NCBI RefSeq assembly: GCF_000485595.1
Contig: NW_014577561.1
Location: 188,856-214,794, forward strand
Length of the DNA stretch: 25,939 nt
Source of the DNA: Priapulus caudatus
Lineage: Eukaryota; Priapulida; Priapulimorpha; Priapulimorphida; Priapulidae
Direction of reading: 5' to 3'
Part shown: piece by piece, positions 9,768-19,233 of the stretch
Layout: every line of letters begins with the position of its first letter
Position numbering within the stretch: the stretch's first letter is position 1
Position numbers and translations under genes: made by a program
Notes under the pieces: model-generated
The model's input: only the letters and a program-made list of their open reading frames with translations
Databases searched by the model: none
Told to the model about the DNA's origin: nothing

Positions 9768-9960
9768 ATCACACCCCAAGAGGCATGATGGAGAGCCCTC
9801 AAGGAGCTCTCCATCATCCCTTTTAAGGGTGTGATTTTTAGTGGAGCTCTGCATCATGCCTCTTAAGGGTGTGATTTTTTAGTGGAGCTCTCCATCATGC
9901 CTCTTAAGGGTGTGATTTTTTAGTGGAGCTCTCCATCATGCCTCTTAAGGGTGTGATTAT
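9768..9960. repeat. 41-bp minisatellite with one inverted partial copy
   Basis: Four copies of a 40-41-bp unit start at 9803, 9843, 9884 and 9925 (GGAGCTCTCCATCATGCCTC...AAGGGTGTGATTTTTTAGT). An inverted partial copy lies at 9768-9796 (ATCACACCCCAAGAGGCATG...), so the first direct copy and the inverted copy can form a hairpin. Copies 2-4 are nearly identical, implying recent expansion. Confidence 0.85.
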
Positions 9961-10856
9961 GGAGCGTGAAAAGACCCCTATGGTGTCCTAGGGGAGTCAT
10001 TTGTAGTCCTCCTGTACTTTTCAAATCTGAAAGCCTGGTATACATAGTGTAACTGGTGAATGTGAGAAATTATTTGGCAGATCTATTAAACTAACCTAAC
10101 TATTGTCTATTATTGCGAGATTTTTGCTCAGAAAAACTAAATATAGCTGAATATAGTCTCACCTGACAGCGGAAATATCACTGATTACACCAACATTAAA
10201 AATACTAAGATTTTATGCAGTTATATAGCATAAAAAAATGGATTTTACCACGTAACAGCAATAAATTTTATCGTATGCCGATAATGCCTAATGGCAGAAT
10301 TGATCAACTTGTATTTGTGTCGGTGATGAATTGAAAACATGTGCATGGTTTGAGATAGCCTGTACTATGTCTACGGCAGATAAGCGGTGGCGCCACAAGC
10401 TAATCCATACTTCCGCCTAGTTCAAGATGACAGGAAACGATTGTTTACAAAAACTAGTAGTTTGAAACTGGCACTTGGTGAATACGAAGGTATCACTAGA
10501 ATAATCAAATGAATCAATCTAGACAATTGCTGTTACTCGAGCAATAACGGTAGGTGTCATGAAAGTGGTGAAAACACTGGAAAACTCTCGCAAATAGTAT
10601 TATAATGTGACTTCTTTTGGTCCGGAAAAACGGGTAATCCAGAAAGGCCTTGGAACCAAGGGATCTGGAAAATCGGTGGTGTACCTGTACATGTGCTGAA
10701 GATATCTGATAAATGCAATATTGTTGAGCAGTTAAAATACTAAAATTTCTGAGTCATACAGTACAAAACAACTATACAGCGTACAACATGATGGAAAAAT
10801 ATACAAAAAACGTCAGTACATTCTATACAAGTAAATAATGCTTCTCTGTATTGCAG
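9961..10856. other. Upstream flank of DNPH1, 5' exon not resolved
   Basis: AT-rich sequence with no repeat I recognise. One candidate for a non-coding first exon ends at 10549 before GTAGGT, in a patch that includes GGTGGCGCCAC (10388-10398), but this rests only on a splice-donor-like hexamer. No TATA box or start site can be argued. Confidence 0.25.
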
Positions 10857-11032
10857 GTTACTTAATTTGGCACGTCAGGCCTATCACAACGCAATGGACA
10901 TCTATTTTTCCGGAAGCATCCGAGGAGGCCGTCAGGACGTGGAGGTCTACCAGCGTGTTATCAAACTACTGCAACAGTATGGTGCCGTGCTGACGGAAAA
11001 CAACTTCAAGGCAGGCGGTGGCGGTGATGATG
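10857..11032 (+). CDS. DNPH1: DNPH1 exon a (start codon, YFSGSIRGGR)
   Basis: The acceptor TTGCAG ends at 10856 and the donor GTGAGT begins at 11033. Coding from the ATG at 10894 carries the phosphate-binding N-terminal strand and loop (Y4, R10). The 12 codons before the ATG are open, so the exon could also be internal to a longer frame. The exon ends in a GGC/GGT-rich loop (four glycines, residues 41-44) that replaces a variable loop of the family. Confidence 0.88.
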
Positions 11033-14000
11033 GTGAGTGAGCATGGACGGGTTCCCACAGCATAGACATAACCTGGCATGCAATTTTGGCAAACTGTTTT
11101 TCAAATGCCTTCACTGAGAAAGGAAAGCATTCGATCGGGTCCTGGGAAAACTGAAAAGTGCCGGAATCTTAAAATGTTGCAGGCCTATAAAATAAGGATA
11201 TTATTATGTTTCATGGTCAAAATGTTGATAAATTATGGTGTGATATCCTTCAGGTGAAACAGTAATGTAGGCTATTTGCTCATTCCTGCTATAAATAAAA
11301 ATGTAGGTACTCGCTAACACGGCTGAAATGTTTTACCAATGTTACTGGCTCTCCCGATAATTTGCCGGCATTTGCCGAACCGATGGGCCGGTGCTAATTT
11401 CGCGCCCTGCCATTTTATTTGATAGATGGCGCCTCTGGGCAGAAATGTATGTGTAGATGTATTATGTATGTGGTCTCCCAAACAGTTTGTTGACGGTACC
11501 TAATCGGCCACAGACAGGCCGTAGTGAGTAAAAACGGTAGCAATTTTGTGCATACCTTGGTCAGTTCTAAACACAGTCGTTCAATCATCGTATAATGTAG
11601 AAAATCGTGAATATCTCCGTTGTTAGTAATGCTGCAGTTGCTGATGTTACGCTGATGAAAGTGATTTCTCAGAACTCACAACTCCAATTCCAAAAATTTT
11701 GATTCCATATTAATGGAGTACAGGGTTCTCCCCAAGATGAAATTGAAACAGGGGGGAGGGGGGGAAGGAGGGGAACTAGGGGGGTCCGGGGGGGCGTGTT
11801 TTTTTACCGTACCACTAATTAATGCGTAAAATCACCACCACACCATAGACGGTATTTGGGGTTCTTGTATATATAGGATATAGCCGAGTCGGTTACAGTT
11901 AGTGTTGGTTCCGGGACAGGTTGACTGTTTGTACTTGTGTGTGGTCTGCAGTGCATGCGTGGTACGGTAAAAATACACGAGTCGGGTGTCCTGGTCGAAT
12001 GGGAATTGTTGACGATCAATTCCCTCGCTGTCAAACTTTTGTTGTGGTGGAATTTAATCGGCGCGGAGGTAATTTAAACGGGGCGCAACGATTGAAACAG
12101 AGGGGGAGTTTTCCCAAACGGGGCGCGCGCGCCCCGTTTGCGCAACGTAGGGAGAGCCCTGGAGTAAACAGTCTCTGGATTTCTTATGAAATATTATATT
12201 TTAGAAGTTTGGCTCTTTATTCACATTAATTTTATTGTTGTGTCATGAAAAAAACGGTACAGATATTCTTGCATCATTTCCTAAAATTAAACATTTAAAA
12301 AATTCTAGGGACTGTTTACTAGTGCATACTATGAATAACGTTTATGTTCCAAGAATCCTTTTGCTGTTTCTAAGAAATGTGGGAAAAAGCATTTCATCGT
12401 ATAAATGAACAATTTTTGCTGTCACGTAATTGCGGTAAAGTTTCTGTGATTATTTTCACGGTGAGCGTGAAGAAACATCTCTTTTATTAAATTGGATTTG
12501 ATGAGCGGTTATGTTGTAATGCCCTTTACAGTTGTATTTTGTAACTGTCTGTAACACAATAATATCGAGTTTATTATAAAGTGAATATAGTCGTTTACTG
12601 CCTGACAAAAAATGAAACTTACTTGAATCAAGAGTTGGTCAGTACAGGGTCATAAAAAAGTGTTTTCCCTTATGTTTGAAGCCTATAAGGGCCGACAAGA
12701 CTAATGTTGAACTACATTTGTATGGGAATTAATTCATGATTAACAGATAATGAAATTGATATTATTGCCACTATTCACAGCACAATTTGGAAGCAAGTAA
12801 TATATTGTCTGTATGCCTTTTAAACTGTTTTTTTTAAAGCTGTTAGGCCATCCTTAAAATAATATATGTTTGCTGTCCTCGGACCGACCCACGAAAATAG
12901 CCGCAACCCAAAAGTTTTGTTTGACATTTTGGATTCTATTTTTTTTCTTTTTCATTTTTTATAGTTAAGACTGAAACACAAAGCATGTGTGGCAAACATG
13001 AGGACAGACTTAAAATAACTATTATGCCTCACACAAAAAAGACATACCTACCTACCCACTAAAAAAATCATGGGTCGGGTGACAGCAAACATTTTTACAA
13101 AATGTAAATTTTTTAAGGATGGCCTTATGCACTAATGTTTTTTTCGTATTTGTATAGAAAAAGATCTAGATGATCGAGAAATCCATGACCGATGCATGGC
13201 TTGGCTAGAGCAGGCTGAAGGTAAGTACATTGTTGCAAAATTATTTATACAAAGCTAACAGTGCATCTCTATGAGAATAGGTTTTAAAAGGTAACTGGAA
13301 AAAATTGAGTTCAAATTAGTACAAATTTATTTAATAATTACAATTAGAGTTTGCTACCGCGAAATTTTACCAAAGTACCACGATATTACTGCGGTATACC
13401 ACGATTTCAAGAACAGGTCAGAGGAATATAACTCGAAGGTCAAAGGTTTTAGTGAAACACGCTTGTGATCGATCGCGCCCCGTTCTCCCATCAAAGGCAC
13501 CGCTGCCGCGCTCATGGAAAAACGCCTGGCAGTCGCCACGTCGCAGTATTGTAATCTGCTATATCTTGTAATTCCTTTGGAACAAACATGAGCGAGAGTA
13601 GGAGTGTCGTACGGCTAGAACCAGTCTGAAGTAATGAAATATGTACAAATAAAACAGCGCAGACTATCTACTAGGCATATAGAATAGGTGCTGGAGATAC
13701 GCGAATATAGCGTGAATGGTGTCGATCGGCGGAGATGAATTTATAAAGCTATGCAATGACGAGGAAGGGAAATAAAATTCATGTGATAAAAATAGCTAAA
13801 AAAAGGTCGGTACACCACTACACCACACAAAGTACCGCGGTACGTGACCTGTACCGGTAATACCGCATACCTCTAATTACAATATCCTATGGTTCTGTGT
13901 CGCAGCTATTATTTTGCTTGATACTCGCAGACTTGATCAAGTTACACTAGCTGAATAAAAATGTTATCTGGGTTTATTGAGGAAAATTTAGAATTTTGGT

Positions 14001-15743
14001 GTGGTTATATAGATTCATTGGTAGCCAAGGTCCAGGAAGACATTACATGTTAGTAGGTGAGGCCTCTGCTCTGCCGAATAATTTCATGTGGATTTCTCAT
14101 GGATTTTTTCATTTAATAATTTCACACACAGTTTTTCAATTGATTCGTGAGGCAGTCGGTTTAATTTGACTATGTCACGAATTTTGTATGGTGTATATTT
14201 GTAAAATTTTTGTTGCAATTTTTATACATGAAAAGTAAGTACTAATGGGATTAAATGTATCCTCAAATTCTTACCTGATAAGATTGTTTCTCAACTAGGT
14301 AAAAAAAAAACTCGGCGATATGATATTTTGATCACGACATTAAATGCTTGCTATGGGTTATGTATGAGTCATGAGTGTTTGTTCACATTGAACGGAATAG
14401 CAAAATAGGAAGTATAATGCAGCAATTTAACCATAAAAAGTTAACAGAATCACTTACATTTTGTGAAAAAATTTACATATTTTTTTACTTTTATTATTTT
14501 CGGTGACGTAATCACATGAACTTTCCCTGCAAACTCACTTGGTGATATGTATTTATGGTAACATTTATGTTCATTACAGTTGTTGTGGCAGAAGTGACAC
14601 AGCCATCTTTGGGAGTTGGTTATGAAATTGCACAAGCTGTTGGCATGGACAAACGAATCCTGTGCTTATTCCGCGAGTCGACTGGAAAAAGTACAATATC
14701 GCACATTATTTCAGTTCATGCAATTGTATTCGATTCACCAACTGTTCAATTTATCTGTTTTGCTTTGGTTATGTGATTATACTGACTTGTTGATAAGGAA
14801 GGACTTCTGCATGCACTTTTCCTGTGAAAATACGTGTGTGGGATCTAGGTATTCGGTAAATGCAAGAACAAATTTCTCTTGTTTCGCAGAGCTGTCGGCG
14901 ATGATCCGTGGCTGCGATAATGAAGACACAATCATTGTAAAAGATTACAAAGAAGCAGATCTTCCTGCCATTCTTCAGGAATTTTTTACATCAGTACAGG
15001 CAGAGGTAAGCACGATTCATACATGGGGTAACTATGCTAAATGTTTGAATATTATCTATCACTATCTGTATTGACTATCCTCGTTGCCTGCAGTTTATGT
15101 TAATAAGTCTGCGACATTGGCATTGTTTTTGGTGTTTAATTATTGTTTAAAGGGAAAATATATTACAAATCAATGAGCAGGTTTTTAAAAATTCCAATTG
15201 ACAGTCATCGTTATGGGCAATGTGATCCTTGCAATTCTTCCTATTCCTTTATCTGTAAATGTATTATTGTTACCACCTGGCAGTAGCTGATTTTATAGTT
15301 CGCACAGTCCTTGAATTTTTACGAAGAGTCCTTGCATGTAATAAAAAGAAATTTTGTACCATCAATAATGTGCAAATAATACCTTTGATAAAAATTCAGT
15401 TTTTTCGTTGTTTGTTTGTTTTTCTGCTGTTGACAACACGTAATGTAAAATTTACATTAGAGGTGACAGTGATTAAGAATGGGGTTATTAAATTAATCCA
15501 GGTATGTTTTGTTCTGTGTATGAATTCCGATAAAATGACCTTGAATTTCCGATAAAATGTCCTTGAAAATTCATTGAAAAAATGTTCAGTCCTGTAATAT
15601 GAACCATGGATTTGTTTGTCTGGATATGGTTACAGGCGGAAGGAGATGATGGGGACGAAGGGGAGGAAGACATCGAAGGAGAGGAGGTTGATGAAGAGGA
15701 GGGAGCAGGGGAGGAGGAGGAGGATGAAGATGATGGAGAGTAG
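10894..15743 (+). CDS. DNPH1: DNPH1 (2'-deoxynucleoside 5'-phosphate N-hydrolase), five coding exons
   Basis: Joined exons 10894-11032, 13158-13220, 14580-14690, 14890-15005 and 15636-15743 give 178 residues plus stop; the human protein is 174. All introns are GT-AG and phases agree (1,1,1,0). The family (Rcl) cleaves the N-glycosidic bond of deoxynucleoside monophosphates; the human enzyme clears hydroxymethyl-dUMP. Signatures are YFSGSIRGGR (residues 4-13), VVVAEVTQPSLGVGYE (68-83) and LSAMIRG (106-112). By alignment Y4, R10, S77, E83 (nucleophile) and S107 match rat Tyr13, Arg19, Ser87, Glu93 and Ser117. Position 59, equivalent to Asp69, is Cys. Residues 143-178 form a Glu/Asp-rich tail. 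The start is the ATG at 10894; the frame is open back to the acceptor at 10857, so a longer N-terminus from an upstream exon is possible. Confidence 0.93.
11033..11720 (+). other. DNPH1 intron 1, first part
   Basis: No exon seen. Around 11345-11450 a GC-richer patch (CCGGCATTTGCCG, GGGCCGGTG, TTCGCGCCC) may be an old repeat fragment, but no ends can be defined. Confidence 0.4.
11721..12161. mobile_element. Non-autonomous DNA transposon with CAGGG ends, GAGTA duplication
   Basis: The left end CAGGGTTCTCCCC (11721) and the right end GGGAGAGCCCTG (12150-12161) are inverted repeats. GAGTA flanks both (11716-11720 and 12162-12166), a 5-bp duplication (6 bp if the shared G is counted). G-rich next to the left end, then a TATAGCCGAGTCGGTT block also found at about 7160 and 7545. 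The interior holds a 24-bp perfect palindrome at 12116-12139. No transposase; a hAT-like origin is likely but not proved. It lies in DNPH1 intron 1. Confidence 0.65.
12167..12845 (+). other. DNPH1 intron 1, middle part
   Basis: AT-rich intron sequence. No exon, structured RNA or repeat could be supported. Confidence 0.4.
12846..13124. mobile_element. PIF/Harbinger-type MITE with TTA duplication
   Basis: GGCCATCCTTAAAA (12846-12859) is matched by TTTTTTAAGGATGGCC (13109-13124). A second inverted block follows inside, ATGTTTGCTGTC against GACAGCAAACAT, with GACCGACCC against GGGTCGGGT. TTA lies outside both ends (12843-12845 and 13125-13127), the 3-bp TWA duplication typical of PIF/Harbinger. 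The 279-bp element has no ORF. It ends 33 bp before the DNPH1 exon at 13158. Confidence 0.85.
13158..13220 (+). CDS. DNPH1: DNPH1 exon b (IHDRCMAWLEQAE)
   Basis: The acceptor TTTGTATAG ends at 13157 with a branch-like CACTAAT at 13130-13136. The donor GTAAGT starts at 13221. The 63-nt exon encodes the acidic lead (EKDLDDRE) and IHDRCMAWLEQAE. The TGC codon at 13193-13195 replaces the Asp expected from the vertebrate I-H-E-Q-D-L-E-W-L form. Confidence 0.9.
13345..13875. mobile_element. hAT-type element with 8-bp target duplication
   Basis: ATTACAAT occurs exactly at 13337-13344 and 13876-13883, directly outside the ends TAGAGTTTGCTACCGCG (13345) and CCGCATACCTCTA (to 13875). Subterminal GCGGTA/TACCGC and GTACCACG motifs recur in both orientations near both ends. 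An 8-bp duplication with a T/CAGAGG-like terminus is typical of hAT. The 531-bp element has no transposase and lies in a DNPH1 intron, 125 bp after exon b. The identical duplication suggests a fairly young insertion. Confidence 0.85.
13884..14579 (+). other. DNPH1 intron 2, remaining part
   Basis: AT-rich intron with no recognised repeat or exon. The acceptor TTCATTACAG closes it at 14579. Confidence 0.5.
14580..14690 (+). CDS. DNPH1: DNPH1 exon c (catalytic Glu, PSLGVGYE)
   Basis: The acceptor TTCATTACAG ends at 14579 and the donor GTACAA begins at 14691. It encodes VVVAEVTQPSLGVGYE and KRILCLFR, holding S77 and the nucleophile E83. Phase 1 at both sides keeps the frame with exons b and d. 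Confidence 0.93.
14890..15005 (+). CDS. DNPH1: DNPH1 exon d (LSAMIRG)
   Basis: The acceptor TTTCGCAG ends at 14889 and the donor GTAAGC begins at 15006. It encodes LSAMIRG, with S107 at the position that contacts the substrate phosphate of the partner subunit in this dimeric family, and the last helix DLPAILQEFF. The preceding 199-nt intron lacks stops in one frame, giving a long chance ORF that runs into this exon. Confidence 0.92.
15006..15635 (+). other. DNPH1 intron 4
   Basis: No further exon recognised. It holds a two-copy 22-bp tandem repeat (TTCCGATAAAATGACCTTGA type) at 15525-15568, shortly before the final acceptor GGTTACAG. Confidence 0.6.
15636..15743 (+). CDS. DNPH1: DNPH1 last exon, acidic tail
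   Basis: The acceptor GGTTACAG ends at 15635 and the stop TAG is at 15741-15743. The 35 codons are almost all Glu, Asp and Gly (for example EEEEDEDDGE at the end), encoded by a strongly purine-rich plus strand. Phase 0 joins exon d cleanly. Human DNPH1 has a short, non-acidic tail instead. Confidence 0.85.
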   Translation, partial: AEGDDGDEGEEDIEGEEVDEEEGAGEEEEDEDDGE

Positions 15744-18560
15744 ATGCCCCAAGTTCCAAATATTGACATTCATTCAAATGGTCAGTGTACGTACAGGCCA
15801 TGAGGTTGTAGTCAGTCCAAACTCTGCAGTGGATCCAGCACACGACTGGCTTCCACGACTGTCCAATTGATAAACACCAAGGATGTCTGGTAGATCCGGT
15901 CACCAGCAAAAATGAACAGAAAGACTCCTGGCAAGGCAGATCCCAGAGAGGTGAATGCAGCGAGAAATTGTGATTTTGGTTCCGTTTTTAACGGGGACTT
16001 TGAGGTCTGCTGACATCCAGACTTCTAACATCGTAACGATCTGATGTGTTCATCGCTAGAATTTTATCAGCAAGTTTCGCATTCTGGATATTAATCCCTT
16101 GGAGGCGATAGTGGTTGTTGTGAAGATACCGTCTGCTGCATTTGCTTCTCTGGCCGTGTGATTTGTGTTTTTTGTTCAACTAAAACCCCCTCGGGTTGGC
16201 CCTCGGCTATAACTTGTAAATAGATGTCTAGCCAGATTGTACATTGACGGCACTGTCTATCAGTACTATCTCCCCGAATGAACAACTTGATGCCAAGGTT
16301 CCATCAAGAATAGAAGAAGAACAATATTGTTTGTAGTTGTTAAATACCGTCTAATGCGGATCTCGTTAAGTCTTGTGCTGTGTAGAGCATCGATGCAGTC
16401 GGTGTTTCCGACATGAAATGTCTTCTGTCTCGGTGTTTGCACACACTATGATCCTATGGTGATTCTGTGTGCATGACCCTACCAACGTTGAAGGTATGTA
16501 ACTGAGTAAAACCAACTTGATGTATGAAATCTTTGCACTTTTTCAATAGGTGACATTTTGCGTGTCGTTTGCGAGTCATGGATGAAAGTATAAAACAGAA
16601 AAGTTTCGTCATTTACATAATCAACTTGCAATTTCTGTGCCCCGCATTCCAAGAGTTTGATTTTACTTGGCACATCATCCTCAATTGAAATCGTGGTGTT
16701 GTCAATTATAAGTGACACGGCGGTACTCCTTTGTCTGGGGCCATTCGTGAAATTCACTGTTTACTTCATTTTTTTGTTGTGAATGTCCTTTCTTTTATAC
16801 CATTTGCGTAAATGTTTTGTGTATATACATGTAGTTTTCTAAAGCCTGAGTAGTCATGGTCAATACGAGAGCCATGAGAATACCCTAGTTAATTTTTTAG
16901 GATCGCTTGAGAAAAAAAGAAGCCGTCTGCAAGAGTATTGACCATTAGGGTAATTTGCTGCCGCTGGTTATAGGTTCGTGTGAGCATGTGCATGCATCTT
17001 CCAAGTTTAGCTAAAGTTGGAATGTGTTCATCTTGTAATGCAATAATGTCCTTAGCAGCAGTGTAGCGCTACAAATTTTACACAAGTTTGTTTAACTTGA
17101 GCAACCAGTGCAAGTTTTGGTGTGAACTATCATTGACACATACAGAAATAAACAAGTAGCCAGCTCGTGTTCATCAGCCTGCAACGCCATCCTGGTGCTC
17201 TGTCTATTGCGAAGCGTTCCTCTGCGCTCTAGGCGTAATTCAGGTACCGCCCTCAAGCAGTTTTAAATGTGCAACATGGTGGTGTTGGGTTGGTTCTAGA
17301 TTCACTATGTTACATTTTTAGAGCAGATCGCACACTCGTCTAGCCGCACCATGTTTAGTGTTCGCTGTCCTAATATTATTATTATCGCGTAGAGAATGAG
17401 GATTTCCAAGATGTAACCAAAGATATCTGACCAGCTGAAAGCTATTAATGTTCCCTAAGTGAATTTTTTCTGCCACGTTTTGTTTTCTGGGTGCGTCCTT
17501 AGAATTTGGAACTGTACAGTGCCGAGCTCTCTGTCTTTGGGCTCTACTAGGCCTGCAGCTGCGCATCAGCGTATTCATCTAAAACAAAGGTATATATTTT
17601 ACTGACAAATACCAGGTGCCGACTGTGTGAACTGTGCTCAGGTGCTGGTGCTGTTACGGGCACAAAACACGAATCATGTAAGGCTGTCTTTGTAGGCGTT
17701 GCGCTAAGAGCAACTACAGTGATGCCTGCTTGGCAACACTCACTCCAGTATCCGCAAGTTTTGTGTCAAGTTCACAGGTCGAGATTACCTAGAGAATGAT
17801 TCTGCACCATGCAACACACAGGACGTGTCTCGTCGTCGTCGTCGTCGTTACGACGTGACGGACGTACTTTCTGAATGGAGACGTACACTACGGATTTCAG
17901 TTTGGAAATCCGTTCATGCTCCATTGAGCTCTGAGCGATGATATGCAGAGTACATGTGCGTGAACGTGTAGGACCGGCTGTCTAACATCGCAGCTACGAG
18001 CTAAACTAGAATGCGCGAGAGCTGGCCACCTTCACTATAGTTGCTACGATTGGGCTGTGGTGTGAGGGAAAGAACCGGAAGTCCACAAATATCTGTCAGC
18101 GTAGATTTGTATCAAGATCCTACAGAATAAAATAATCATTTCTAAACAAATTATGTCTAGTATTGTATTGTTAAATGCGCTCTGTGAAGATAGTGGTTTT
18201 AGTAATTGTCGAGCAAATGGTTGAAAATAAAAAAAACCTATTGTATTATTATTTAACTTGTCATTTTATGAGAAACTAGCAGGGTAACTGGCGTTGCTGG
18301 GGAATAACGCTTAGAACAACTTTTGTTAGAGCAAATTCAGCCACATATATTTACTTAATTCTACTTATAGATTCGTAACAGACGAACAAACAATAAACAA
18401 TATTCTTACAAAAGCAGTTCAAACGATTCATATATGACTAGTGAACGCTTCTGGACGTGACGGGCGTGATCAGGGCGCAGCCCGATGATTGGCATGCAGT
18501 GCCACGCTTACACAGGCATCGCCCCCAGCCCCTCATTGCCAAAGTTTACATCTAATGCTA
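15744..18560. other. 3' flank of DNPH1, no convincing gene
   Basis: The 3' UTR must start here. The nearest canonical AATAAA is at 17147-17152 and another at 18126-18131, so either the UTR is long or a variant signal is used. A (CGT)n run lies at about 17826-17850 and a small ACGGATTTC/GAAATCCGT hairpin at 17890-17913. Minus-strand frames at 15988-16285 have fairly protein-like composition but no recognised domain. Confidence 0.4.
16479..16757 (-). CDS. Unrecognised 92-codon ORF
   Basis: A minus-strand ATG-to-stop frame with balanced composition (hydrophobic and charged residues alternate, as in VSLIIDNTTISIEDD and KIKLLECGAQKLQVDY). I cannot relate it to any family. It faces DNPH1 tail-to-tail. 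No splice signals, partner exons or promoter were identified, and it could be part of a decayed repeat that continues with shifts toward 15988, or chance. Confidence 0.2.
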   Translation of the reverse strand: MNFTNGPRQRSTAVSLIIDNTTISIEDDVPSKIKLLECGAQKLQVDYVNDETFLFYTFIHDSQTTRKMSPIEKVQRFHTSSWFYSVTYLQRW

Positions 18561-19010
18561 GGGCACACGAGCGATTTTTATCGCACGATCGCGGCGATTA
18601 AAATTGCCAGCGAATTAATCGGCCCGGATCACGAAGGGCACACCGTAGCGATTTTTTATCGCCCGATCACGAAGGGGCACACGTGACGTAGCGAATTTAG
18701 AGAGCGTACGCGTACGCCACTCGACAGAACATTTTAATATCAACATGATATCAACACACGTCCGATGGTTTAGAAAAATCGATCGGGCGACAAAATACGC
18801 CGGCACGGCACACGAGCGATAATAATCGCCCGGCGGTAAATAATCGCCGAAAATATCTAACATTTTGGAACGGGCGATTCGGTCGGCCGATTAAAATCGG
18901 CGTCGACGTGAAGGGGCACGACGAGCGACGTGAAGGGGCACACGAGCGATTTTTTCGAGCGCATTTGAAATTCGCGGCGATCGGGCGATAAAAATCGCTC
19001 CGTGTGCCCC
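18561..19010. mobile_element. MITE/foldback element with GGGCACACGAGCGATTTTTA ends
   Basis: The left end (18561) GGGCACACGAGCGATTTTTA continues TCGCACGATCGC. The right end is its inverted form, with GCGATCGGGCGATAAAAATC followed by GCTCCGTGTGCCCC (to 19010); the arms are about 32 bases. TA lies outside both ends. The interior is built of further direct and inverted copies of the same GGGGCACACGAGCGAT and CGATTTTATCGCCCG motifs (around 18635, 18670, 18806, 18915, 18937). No ORF. The TA duplication allows Tc/mariner or a Harbinger-related origin. Confidence 0.7.
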
Positions 19011-19233
19011 TACCTTATGTATTTCGGCAGGAAATCGCTGGATCAAACGTTCTGCCGCATCAATCTACTCGTGAATTGTCTTAATCGATGGCTAGTGGCT
19101 CATTAACAAAAATCACGAGGGCTATCATCTGAGCCGAGGGTATCATTATCTGGCAGACACGTTGTGCGCTCAGCGCAGTCCCAACGTGTGGGTGACAAAG
19201 GTCAATGCCGTTAAACGCCTAGATTACAGCCCA

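Noticed and set aside
14616-15074. 152-codon plus-strand ORF
   Set aside because: It reads exon c of DNPH1 out of frame, crosses intron 3 and only then enters exon d in frame. The spliced model with matching phases explains the sequence better.
15586-15909. Minus-strand Pro/Ser-rich ORFs opposite the DNPH1 last exon
   Set aside because: They are the complement of the GA-rich acidic-tail codons; the plus-strand exon is supported by splice sites and phase.
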